This document shows positions 1 to 5,718 of a DNA stretch of 8,781 bases, in pieces; positions within the stretch are counted from its first letter, which is position 1; each line of letters starts with the position of its first letter. The DNA is from DATEHG01 sp041691295. GTDB taxonomy: Bacteria; Gemmatimonadota; Gemmatimonadetes; Gemmatimonadales; GWC2-71-9. A model generated the notes under the pieces. It was given only the letters and a program-made list of their open reading frames with translations, was not told where the DNA came from and did not search any database. The stretch spans positions 1-8,781 of the forward strand of contig JBEPVA010000163.1 in the NCBI GenBank assembly GCA_041691295.1, read 5' to 3'. The position numbers and the translations under genes were made by a program.

Positions 1-884
1 GTGAGGTACTGGACGCTGGCCAGGGCGCTGCCGGCCACTGTCGCGGGCAGGGCATTGGAGAACAGCTGGGGCCGGGCCCGCTGGGTGAGGTAGTCGCAGA
101 TTTGCTCGGACGCGGCGACGAAGCCGCCGGCAGCACCGCCCAGCGCCTTGCCCAGGGTGGAAGTAATGATGGGAATCTGTCCCACCATCCCGAAGTGCTC
201 AGCAGTGCCGCGGCCGGTCCGGCCCAGGACTCCGGTCGCGTGCGAATCGTCGACCATCAGCACCGCATCGTACCGGCGGCAGATCTCGGCGATATCGGGA
301 AGCGGCGCGATGCTGCCCTCCATCGAGAAGACGCCATCGGTAATCACCAGTTTGATCCGCCGGTCGGTGGCGGCCGCGAGCTTCGATTCAAGGTCGGCCA
401 GGTCGGCGTGGCGATAGACGGCCGTCTGACACTTGGCGATCGACTTGCCCAACCGGATGGCATCGATGATCGAGGCATGATTGAGCTGGTCGCTGATGAC
501 CAGGTCCTGCTCGCCGAGCAGGGTGGCGGGTATGGCCTCGTTGGCGTTCCAGCAGCTGACGAAGCTCAGGCTGGCGGGAGTACCGACCAGTGCAGCCAGT
601 GCCGCCTCCAGCTCCTGGTGGATGGTCAGGGTGCCGCAGATGAAACGGACCGAGGCGGTGCCGGCCCCGAATCGTTCCAGCGCTGCCCGGCCGGCCGCGA
701 CTACTTCAGGCTGGGCACTCAGGCCGAGATAGTTGTTGGACGAGAGGACCAGGATCTCTCCCCGGCCTTTCATCCGCACCCGGGCGGCCATTGGACCTTC
801 GAGATAGTTGAGCTGCTTGTAGACGCCGTCGGCGCGAAAGGCCGCCAGCTCAGCCTGCAACCGAGTGGACAGCGGATCGATCAT
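1..884 (-). CDS. kbl: 2-amino-3-ketobutyrate CoA ligase (glycine C-acetyltransferase), 3' end outside window
   Basis: PLP enzyme that splits 2-amino-3-ketobutyrate with CoA into glycine and acetyl-CoA, the second step of threonine breakdown in the cytoplasm. I translated 294 residues from the ATG at 884-882. Visible motifs of the alpha-oxoamine synthase family are SNNYLGL at about 49-55, C111 followed by AN (114-115), DGVFSMEG at 183-190, VDDSHATG at 211-218 and TLGKALGG with the Schiff-base lysine at K246 (E. coli KBL has it at about 244). The family is usually near 395-400 residues, so roughly the last 100 are missing beyond position 1. The start overlaps the tdh stop as ATGA (881-884), and a GAGG lies 7 bases upstream, so the pair is translationally coupled. 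The fold alone could also be BioF or ALAS, but the partner tdh decides for KBL. Confidence 0.93.
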   Translation of the reverse strand, partial: MIDPLSTRLQAELAAFRADGVYKQLNYLEGPMAARVRMKGRGEILVLSSNNYLGLSAQPEVVAAGRAALERFGAGTASVRFICGTLTIHQELEAALAALVGTPASLSFVSCWNANEAIPATLLGEQDLVISDQLNHASIIDAIRLGKSIAKCQTAVYRHADLADLESKLAAATDRRIKLVITDGVFSMEGSIAPLPDIAEICRRYDAVLMVDDSHATGVLGRTGRGTAEHFGMVGQIPIITSTLGKALGGAAGGFVAASEQICDYLTQRARPQLFSNALPATVAGSALASVQYL

Positions 885-1939
885 CCGGCGACCTCGAGGA
901 TCACTTTGCCGGCCTGGCCGTCCTTGATGACCTGGATAGCGTCGCCGATGCGTTCAAGCGGGAAACGGTGGGTTATCACGGGCCGGGGATCGAATTGGCC
1001 GGCCCGGAGAAAGCGGAACATCTGTTGCCAGGTATCGTACATCCGGCGGCCGGTCACACCGTACAGCGTGAGCCCCTTGAAGATCACGTCCCGGGCAAAA
1101 TCCACCTCGGTCGTGCGGCTAGGTGTACCAAGGAAATTGACTTGCCCCGCGAGGCGTGCGGCCGCAAAGGCCTGCTGATGGCCGCTGGGATGGCCGCTCA
1201 TTTCGCAGACCACATCGGCCCCGTTGCCATCAGTCAGCTCTCGAATTTTCGCGACGACATCGTCGGTGGCGGGGTCGAGTGTCAGATGGGCCCCCATGGC
1301 CGCGGCCAACTCCCGCCGCCGGGGATTGAAGTCGCTGGCCACGACAAGTGAGGCGCCAGCCGCCCGGGCGATCCCGACCGCAAAACATCCGATCGGGCCG
1401 CAGCCGAGGACCAGCACCGCGCTGCCGGGGATCTGGCCGGCCAGCACGGTGTGCACCGCATTGCCGACAGGGTCCATCACGGCGCCGATTTCGGTGGGAA
1501 TGCCATCCAGGCGCATCACATTGGAAGCCGGCATCACGATGTAGTCGGCAAAGGCGCCGTTGCGGTCGACGCCGATGATCCTGGTGCGCCGGCAGACATG
1601 GGCGTCTCCGGTGCGGCAGGGCAGGCAATCGCCGCAAACAATGTGGCCCTCGGCGGTGACGAGATCCCCGACCGACAGGAGTCCCGCGGCCTCGGCCTCG
1701 GGCCCTAGCTGGACGATCGCGCCGGCAAATTCGTGCCCGATGATGACCGGCGGTTTGAGACGACCGCTGGCCCAGGCGTCCCACTCCCAGATGTGAAGGT
1801 CAGTGCCGCAGACTCCGGCGTGGTGGACCTGGATCAGGACATCATTGGAGCCGACTGGAGGAACCGGGACCTGCTCGAGGGTCATTCCGGGACCGGGCCG
1901 GGTTTTTAGCAGGGCCCGCATCGTTCTTGGGATTGCCAT
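881..1939 (-). CDS. tdh: L-threonine 3-dehydrogenase, zinc-dependent
   Basis: Oxidises L-threonine with NAD+ to 2-amino-3-ketobutyrate, which the next gene (kbl) cleaves. The 352 residues form a medium-chain alcohol dehydrogenase. Catalytic-zinc ligands are C44 (in GVCGTDLHIW), H69 and E70 (GHE). The structural-zinc cysteines are C102, C105, C108 and C116. The MDPVGNAVHT stretch at 155-164 is typical of TDH, and the Rossmann turn GCGPIG is at 179-184. EMSGHP and the GVTGRRMYDTW region also match TDH rather than general sorbitol dehydrogenases. Start: the first ATG at 1939 has no Shine-Dalgarno; a second ATG at 1921 (M7, MRALLKT) aligns better with the E. coli N-terminus MKALSKL, so the protein may be 346 residues. 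It is the first gene of a tdh-kbl operon; E. coli has the reverse order kbl-tdh. Confidence 0.95.
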   Translation of the reverse strand: MAIPRTMRALLKTRPGPGMTLEQVPVPPVGSNDVLIQVHHAGVCGTDLHIWEWDAWASGRLKPPVIIGHEFAGAIVQLGPEAEAAGLLSVGDLVTAEGHIVCGDCLPCRTGDAHVCRRTRIIGVDRNGAFADYIVMPASNVMRLDGIPTEIGAVMDPVGNAVHTVLAGQIPGSAVLVLGCGPIGCFAVGIARAAGASLVVASDFNPRRRELAAAMGAHLTLDPATDDVVAKIRELTDGNGADVVCEMSGHPSGHQQAFAAARLAGQVNFLGTPSRTTEVDFARDVIFKGLTLYGVTGRRMYDTWQQMFRFLRAGQFDPRPVITHRFPLERIGDAIQVIKDGQAGKVILEVAG

Positions 1940-1943
1940 AGGG

Positions 1944-1957
1944 CGACAAATATGTCG
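1944..1957. promoter_or_regulatory. Small palindrome with -10-like box in front of tdh
   Basis: Two 5-base arms, CGACA and TGTCG, surround AATA just upstream of the tdh ATG at 1939. On the minus strand the centre reads CATATT, 4 of 6 to TATAAT, ending about 9 bases before the ATG. It could be the -10 region, a small operator, or both. No convincing -35 was found 16-18 bases upstream. Weak call. Confidence 0.25.
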
Positions 1958-2004
1958 GAAGGCGGCGCCGAGGGGCAGAGGGTATGCCGGGGATACGATG
2001 CCAC

Positions 2005-2032
2005 AAAAAAACGCCGCCCGAATCGGGCGGCG
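2005..2032 (-). terminator. Intrinsic terminator after the 55-residue gene
   Basis: A perfect 9-bp GC-rich stem (2012-2020 paired with 2024-2032, loop AAT) is followed on the minus strand by seven T residues (A-run at 2005-2011). It lies 22 bases past the stop codon of the small gene at 2055-2222 and so closes that transcript, insulating it from tdh-kbl downstream. The T-tract exists only in the minus direction, so it is not bidirectional. Confidence 0.9.
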
Positions 2033-2054
2033 CCAGCATGCTCACTAATTCACC

Positions 2055-2222
2055 TCAGGCAGCGCGTTCCCTAGGCATGACATCATGCCAATGGGTCTGC
2101 TCCTCTTCATCATCGGCGGCCCACATGTAGGCCCAGATGGCGGTGCCGCTCGGCTTGCGGCGCCCGTTCTGGATCACGATTCCAACCGGACTATCATCAA
2201 CGACGACTGGCAGACTGGTCAT
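2055..2222 (-). CDS. Orphan 55-residue hypothetical protein
   Basis: Not recognised. The translation starts MTSLPVVVDDSPVGIV and ends DVMPRERAA. The first 18 or so residues look like one or two beta strands with a D9-D10 turn; then comes a basic patch (RRK, 21-23), an aromatic segment with W30, Y32, W34 and M33, an acidic run DDEEE at 37-41, and HWH at 44-46. There is no cysteine, signal peptide or membrane segment. Support for its being a gene is the context: a GGAGAGG ribosome binding site with 5-base spacing, a strong intrinsic terminator 22 bases after the stop, and a -10 box upstream. An earlier in-frame ATG at 2270 is followed immediately by TGA, so this start is well fixed. It lies 109 bases downstream of the methyltransferase-like gene on the same strand. 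Confidence 0.7.
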   Translation of the reverse strand: MTSLPVVVDDSPVGIVIQNGRRKPSGTAIWAYMWAADDEEEQTHWHDVMPRERAA

Positions 2223-2227
2223 GGCGC

Positions 2228-2234
2228 CCTCTCC
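2228..2234 (-). promoter_or_regulatory. Ribosome binding site of the 55-residue gene
   Basis: The minus strand reads GGAGAGG, 5 bases before the ATG at 2222. This near-consensus site is stronger than those of most larger genes in the window. It fixes the start and argues that the small ORF is translated. Confidence 0.7.
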
Positions 2235-2297
2235 GGCATGCTCCAGGATGGCGAACCCACCCTTTCACATCCGGTTTTTGCACCATCCATGCCGTAG

Positions 2298-2303
2298 ATT
2301 ATG
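2298..2303 (-). promoter_or_regulatory. Candidate -10 box for the small gene
   Basis: CATAAT on the minus strand matches TATAAT at 5 of 6 positions and would give a start near 2291, with a leader of about 70 bases before the small gene. No good -35 sits at 16-18 bases; a TTGCAA at 2325-2330 is 21 bases away, which is too far. The operator-like palindrome at 2308-2321 lies where the spacer and -35 would be, as expected for a repressor site. Confidence 0.35.
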
Positions 2304-2305
2304 AG

Positions 2306-2331
2306 GTTGCAAGCGCTTGTAGCATTGCAAC
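2306..2331. promoter_or_regulatory. LacI-type operator-like palindrome inside a longer inverted repeat
   Basis: Positions 2308-2321 read TGCAAGCGCTTGTA, fitting the LacI/GalR/CcpA-family operator pattern TGNAANCGNTTNCA at all but one defined base. It contains the perfect palindrome CAAGCGCTTG. Around it, GTTGCAA (2306-2312) and TTGCAAC (2325-2331) form a perfect 7-bp inverted repeat with a 12-base interval. There is no T-tract, so it is unlikely to be an intrinsic terminator, although it begins one base after the stop codon of the upstream gene. Best read as an operator for the small gene; which regulator binds is unknown, and no LacI-family gene is in the window. Confidence 0.4.
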
Positions 2332-3213
2332 TTAACCGCGAGCCATCCGAGCGGTGTCGTCAACTGACACGCTGAACCGAGTGTCGTTCAAACACGGCCG
2401 ACGGGTAAGGACCAGTCCCTGATTCCGTCGGTTGGCGGCCCGGCCACGACCGGCGCGGAGTGGCTCGCGCTCCCAATCGCCATAGCAATTGAGAAAGGCC
2501 TCAGGCGCCAGTGAGTGGGGGCTCGGCACGAGAAGATGAATGCCACCCTCTTGGGTGCATTGCTGCAACTGCTCGATAACGAGGCCGCGGTCAGCGAGGG
2601 AAAGCCGATCCAGAACGGCGACATCCACCACCACCAGGGCATGGAGACGGCTGAACGGTGGCACCCAGCGGGAAAGATCCGCCACCAGGGCCATGAAATC
2701 GGAACTCAGCGCTTCGCCGGCGAGGCGCTGCTCCACCCGCTCGACACAGGCCAGTTCATCGGCGATGAAGGTGACTTCCATATCATTGGCGGTCAGCAGG
2801 CACGCGAAGGCCTCGCTGCCGGCGCCAATGATGAGCGCGCTGTCACCGGCTTCGATGCGCGGCAGCAGATGCACGATCGGGCAGTGATCGTCGAGACCCC
2901 AGTGCGTCGCCTCGCGCTGCGCGAGGCGCAAGGCCCGAAACTGGGTGGACCATCGACGATAGGAGGGAAGCCGGAGTCGGCGCTGTATCAGGCGATCGAC
3001 CGTATCCTGCATCAGGACTTCGGTGAGCACGAACTGATCTTCGACGGTGGTCTCGAGTTCACTGACCGCTTCCTGGCCAATGCCCAAGAGGTCTCCTCGG
3101 CCGAGGCTGTTCTTGTAGGCCTCAATCCGCTGGAGAATGAACGCTTGATACTGCTGCTTGAGGGACGGGGGTGAATGGCGGCGCTGCTGCTCGGCCTGCA
3201 GCATTGTCAGCAT
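2332..3213 (-). CDS. Unrecognised protein with a SAM-methyltransferase-like Rossmann core
   Basis: The product has 293 residues from the ATG at 3213. I do not recognise a named family. The N-terminal third (about 1-110) is charged, helical and rich in Q, E and R, with no membrane segment. Around 126-140 is ALIIGAGSEAFACLL, resembling methyltransferase motif I, then VTFIADEL (acidic end of strand 2), a VADLSRW segment, ALVVVDVAVLDRL (strand 4) and GGIHLLVPSPHS (strand 5). No catalytic signature such as DPPY or a PC pair is seen, so it may be a degenerate or non-catalytic SAM-binding protein. Start: the ATG at 3213 has GGAG 6 bases upstream; the frame stays open to a TTG at 3291 (319 residues) with a GGAG immediately adjacent, too close to be a normal site. 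It stands alone, divergent from sdpR. Confidence 0.75.
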   Translation of the reverse strand: MLTMLQAEQQRRHSPPSLKQQYQAFILQRIEAYKNSLGRGDLLGIGQEAVSELETTVEDQFVLTEVLMQDTVDRLIQRRLRLPSYRRWSTQFRALRLAQREATHWGLDDHCPIVHLLPRIEAGDSALIIGAGSEAFACLLTANDMEVTFIADELACVERVEQRLAGEALSSDFMALVADLSRWVPPFSRLHALVVVDVAVLDRLSLADRGLVIEQLQQCTQEGGIHLLVPSPHSLAPEAFLNCYGDWEREPLRAGRGRAANRRNQGLVLTRRPCLNDTRFSVSVDDTARMARG

Positions 3214-3325
3214 AAGCAGCTCCGCCTGGCGCGAAATGGGAGGCGCCCAGAACAGTTCACATTGGAAAAGAAGTAGGGAGCCCAGATGCAACTCCGTACC
3301 ATAAAGTGATGATTTTGGTGTTAGA

Positions 3326-3331
3326 AGTCAA
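3326..3331 (-). promoter_or_regulatory. Candidate -35 box for the methyltransferase-like gene
   Basis: TTGACT on the minus strand matches the -35 consensus at 5 of 6 positions and is in the AT-rich divergent intergenic region. The sequence 16-18 bases further (around CACTTT) is a poor -10, so this is only a candidate. The rest of 3292-3438 holds no gene I can support apart from the sdpR control signals. Confidence 0.2.
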
Positions 3332-3403
3332 CGAGTAAGTACTTGAAGGCGGCCTTACAACCCTTCTAGCTGCAATGATTTGTAGCGAAAGTCACAACGA
3401 TAC

Positions 3404-3432
3404 TTGCGCAGAGATATTAATACGATTATCTA
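3404..3432 (+). promoter_or_regulatory. Candidate sdpR promoter, close to the start codon
   Basis: TTGCGC (3404-3409) and TATCTA (3427-3432) are separated by 17 bases; each box matches consensus at only 3 of 6 positions. An alternative -10, TACGAT at 3421-3426, matches 4 of 6 but lacks a -35. Either choice places the transcript start within about 6 bases of the sdpR ATG at 3439, so the message would be leaderless or nearly so. No Shine-Dalgarno is visible upstream of that ATG. Confidence 0.35.
3412..3431. promoter_or_regulatory. Imperfect 20-bp palindrome, likely SdpR operator
   Basis: Perfect 5-base arms AGATA (3412-3416) and TATCT (3427-3431) flank an AT-rich 10-base centre. ArsR-family repressors typically bind AT-rich imperfect palindromes that overlap their own promoters, and this one covers the candidate spacer and -10 region. 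Autorepression of the sdpR-sdpI-hydrolase operon is therefore inferred; the arms are short, so chance occurrence is possible. Confidence 0.45.
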
Positions 3433-3438
3433 AATGTC

Positions 3439-3720
3439 ATGGATAGCGCCTTCCGGGCACTGGCCGATCCGACTCGACGTCAGATCCTGGCCCTGCTGCG
3501 ACACGATGAACTTCCTGCCGGAGAGATTGCCTCCCATTTTCCGATGGCATGGGCGTCGGTCTCACATCACCTCGGGGTGCTCAAGGATGCAGGATTGATC
3601 CTGGCCAGGCGGGACGGCCAGCACATCCGGTACTCGATTAACACCACGGTATTTCAGGATACGCTGCAACACCTGCTCGATCTGCTACCCGCCCCCAGGC
3701 AGGAGAATTCTGATGCGTAA
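3439..3720 (+). CDS. sdpR: ArsR-family transcriptional repressor, SdpR type
   Basis: A 93-residue winged-helix regulator. It opens with FRALADPTRRQILALL (5-20), the hallmark of ArsR/SdpR proteins, followed by the helix-turn-helix (about 26-52, recognition segment ASVSHHLGVLKDAGL) and the wing (RRDGQHIRYSINTT, 57-70). The SINTTVFQDTLQHLL stretch closely resembles Bacillus SdpR. There is no cysteine at all, so a metal-thiolate sensor is excluded. In Bacillus, SdpR represses sdpRI and is sequestered at the membrane by SdpI bound to the SdpC toxin; a similar relation to the next gene is inferred. The ATG at 3439 fits the family N-terminus; no Shine-Dalgarno precedes it. The 3' end overlaps the next gene by 8 bases. 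Confidence 0.92.
   Translation: MDSAFRALADPTRRQILALLRHDELPAGEIASHFPMAWASVSHHLGVLKDAGLILARRDGQHIRYSINTTVFQDTLQHLLDLLPAPRQENSDA
3701..3706 (+). promoter_or_regulatory. Ribosome binding site of sdpI within the sdpR coding end
   Basis: AGGAGA lies 6 bases before the ATG at 3713, inside the last codons of sdpR. It is a strong site that fixes the sdpI start and shows that the second gene can be translated on its own, in contrast to the Shine-Dalgarno-less first gene. Confidence 0.8.
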
Positions 3721-4369
3721 GCTCTGGCCGTCAGTGATCGCGCTTGGTCTCGTCGTGGTATTCACGATCTGGGCCTATCCACAATTGCCCGCGGAGGTCA
3801 CGACGCACTGGGGAATGGACGGACAGCCCAACGGCTGGTCGAGTCGCCTGGTCGCCGTGCTGCTGCTGCCGGGAATCGTCACCGGCATGGCGCTGGTGCT
3901 GCTGATTGCACCGGCCATTGATCCCCGCAGGGAAAGCTGGGAACTTCATGCGGCAACGTACTGGCAGATCACCAATCTGGTGCTCTGCTTCCTGCTGTCG
4001 ATTCACCTGCTGGTCCTTGGCAGCGCATTGGGGTGGCCGCTGCCGATCAACCGGGTGATCCCCGTCGTTGTCGGGCTGCTGCTCATCGTGATGGGGAATT
4101 TCATGCCCCGGATCCGCCCTAACTGGTTCCTCGGCATCAGGACGCCATGGACTCTTTCGAGCGATTCCGTCTGGCGCCAGACCCATCGCATTGGCGGAGT
4201 CTGTCTCATGGTGGCTGGAATTTTCATCGGCGCGATGGGCTTCATGAATGCGGGCCTGCTGCCGCTGGCATTGCTTTCGGGCGTTGCCCTTTGCGTGATC
4301 GTGCCGGTGGCTTACTCCTGGGTGCTCTGGCGCCGGGAGGCGCCGGCTCACCCCGGACCCCAGACATGA
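3713..4369 (+). CDS. sdpI: SdpI-family integral membrane protein
   Basis: A 218-residue inner-membrane protein with about six hydrophobic segments (roughly 5-22, 45-66, 86-107, 113-130, 160-178 and 183-205). The motif HWGMDGQPNGW at 32-42 is the DUF1648 signature (HWxxxGxPxG), and GNFMPRIRPNWFLGIRTPWTL at 128-148, with W154 and THRIGG (157-162), is the SdpI core signature. In Bacillus, SdpI gives immunity to the SdpC killing factor and holds SdpR at the membrane. Stand-alone sdpRI pairs are widespread, and what they sense is mostly unknown. No SdpC-like gene is present here. It overlaps sdpR by 8 bases and the following gene by 4 (ATGA). Co-transcription with a secreted hydrolase suggests an envelope-stress role, which is inference. 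Confidence 0.92.
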   Translation: MRKLWPSVIALGLVVVFTIWAYPQLPAEVTTHWGMDGQPNGWSSRLVAVLLLPGIVTGMALVLLIAPAIDPRRESWELHAATYWQITNLVLCFLLSIHLLVLGSALGWPLPINRVIPVVVGLLLIVMGNFMPRIRPNWFLGIRTPWTLSSDSVWRQTHRIGGVCLMVAGIFIGAMGFMNAGLLPLALLSGVALCVIVPVAYSWVLWRREAPAHPGPQT

Positions 4370-5718
4370 CCGCGACTCGGATCATCCTGACTTTGCTCTC
4401 GACATCTCTCATGACTCTGTCCTCTGCCAGTGCCCAGCAGGGTCCGGCCAGCCCTGATTCGGTGGCCAACCATTTCGTGGATCTGCTGGCGGCTCGCCGG
4501 TTTCTCGACGCCATCGCCGCGATGGATGACCGGATGCGCGCCGCGCTTCCAGGCGCCAAGCTGGAGGAAATCTGGACGACGCTGGAAGGCCAGATCGGGT
4601 CTTATCAGCACCGGGGCAAGACGCACTCGGTCAAATCGGGTGATTACACAGTGGTGCTGGTCAACGCGACCTTTGCCAAGTCCGCGCTGAACCTGAAGAT
4701 CTCGATCGATTCCGCCGACAGGGTGGGCGGGCTGTTCTTCGTGCCAGTCGCTCCGCCCGCCCCCGCTTCGACTGGATCGAGTGCGCTTCCCAGCGGGGTG
4801 ACGGAACAGGCAGTCGAGGTTGGTGCCAAAGGATGGCCCCTGCCCGGGCTGCTGACCCTCCCGGCCGGGAGCGGGAGGGTGCCGCTGGTGGTGCTGGTGC
4901 ACGGCAGCGGGCCCCAGGATCGGGATGAGACGATCGGTGGCAGCAAGCCATTTCGCGACCTGGCCTATGGACTGGCCGAGCGTGGCGTGGCGGTGCTGCG
5001 CTATGACAAGCGTACGCTGGTGTATTCGGAACGGATGGCGGTCGAGGGATCAGGCAGCTTGACGGTGGAACAGGAGGTCGTGGCCGACGCCCTCGCCGCG
5101 ATCGACAGCGCCCGCCACAATCCGAGAATTGCCGCTGACCGGATCTACCTGGTTGGCCACAGCCTCGGCGGCTACCTGGTGCCGCGGATCGTGAGTCGTG
5201 ACCACCGGCTGGCCGGGGCGGTGATCCTGGCTGGGAGCACCCGCCATCTCGAGGACATCCTGCTCGAGCAGCTCGACTACCTCGCCTCGCAGCAGGGCGG
5301 GAGCGACAAGACTGACGCGGCCCAGCGGGAGATGCTGCGGACCCAGGCTCGCAGGATCAAGACGTTGACCGAACAAGATCGATCGGCGGCGATGTACCTG
5401 ATCGGTGCGCCACCGGCCTACTGGCTGGATCTGCGGAGCTACGACCCGGTCAAGAGCGCCGAGTCGCTGGCGGCTCCGCTTCTCATCCTGCAGGGCGGGC
5501 GGGACTACCAGGTTACCGCCGCGGATTTTGCGGGTTGGCAGACGCTCGCGAGGCGCCCGAGCGTCACGCTGAAGCAATATCCTTCGTTGAATCATTTGTT
5601 CGTCACTGGATCGGGTCCGAGCGGGCCGGCTGAGTATGAACGGGAAGGACAAGTGGACCAGCAGGTCATCGGGGATATTGCGGACTGGATCACTCGACCC
5701 GGAGCACCGCGCCCTTGA
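4366..5718 (+). CDS. Exported alpha/beta hydrolase with N-terminal DUF3887-like domain
   Basis: A 450-residue protein. Residues 1-23 form a signal peptide with a clean ASA cleavage site before QQ, so the product acts outside the cytoplasmic membrane. Residues 28-125 (VANHFVDLLAARRFLDAIAAMDD onward) look like a DUF3887-type domain. After a P/A/S-rich linker (about 128-143) the hydrolase follows: oxyanion HGSG at 179-182, nucleophile S266 in GHSLGG, acid D380 in LQGGRDYQV and H410 in PSLNHLF. All catalytic residues are present. The substrate is not evident; esterase or peptidase are options. The ATG at 4366 overlaps the sdpI stop as ATGA and lies just before the signal peptide; there is no separate Shine-Dalgarno, so coupling is likely. 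The frame stays open upstream to 4147, but that part is a shadow of sdpI. The 3' end converges with the rlmI-like gene over 29 bases. Confidence 0.9.
   Translation: MTATRIILTLLSTSLMTLSSASAQQGPASPDSVANHFVDLLAARRFLDAIAAMDDRMRAALPGAKLEEIWTTLEGQIGSYQHRGKTHSVKSGDYTVVLVNATFAKSALNLKISIDSADRVGGLFFVPVAPPAPASTGSSALPSGVTEQAVEVGAKGWPLPGLLTLPAGSGRVPLVVLVHGSGPQDRDETIGGSKPFRDLAYGLAERGVAVLRYDKRTLVYSERMAVEGSGSLTVEQEVVADALAAIDSARHNPRIAADRIYLVGHSLGGYLVPRIVSRDHRLAGAVILAGSTRHLEDILLEQLDYLASQQGGSDKTDAAQREMLRTQARRIKTLTEQDRSAAMYLIGAPPAYWLDLRSYDPVKSAESLAAPLLILQGGRDYQVTAADFAGWQTLARRPSVTLKQYPSLNHLFVTGSGPSGPAEYEREGQVDQQVIGDIADWITRPGAPRP

Noticed and set aside
102..1178. Long plus-strand open frame (about 358 codons) opposite kbl and tdh
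   Set aside because: It is antisense to two strongly recognised genes; the translation has no family resemblance and is the usual by-product of high GC codon use.
1842..2045. 67-codon minus-strand frame upstream of tdh
   Set aside because: It spans the intrinsic terminator and overlaps tdh out of frame, with no ribosome binding site.
2306..2331. Inverted repeat read as a terminator of the methyltransferase-like gene
   Set aside because: The 7-bp stem has a 12-base loop and no following T-tract on either strand; operator is the better reading.
2515..3174. 219-codon plus-strand frame opposite the methyltransferase-like gene
   Set aside because: Considered because the minus-strand gene is itself unrecognised. 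The minus strand shows a coherent Rossmann pattern and a good ribosome binding site, while the plus-strand product has no recognisable pattern and no ribosome binding site.
3308..3337. Tiny plus-strand frame (9 codons) in the divergent intergenic region, a possible leader peptide
   Set aside because: There is no ribosome binding site, no attenuator-like hairpin follows, and it lies upstream of the likely sdpR promoter.
4147..4365. Upstream extension of the hydrolase frame to an ATG at 4147
   Set aside because: It lies entirely within sdpI in another frame; the signal peptide begins at 4366, exactly at the ATGA junction.
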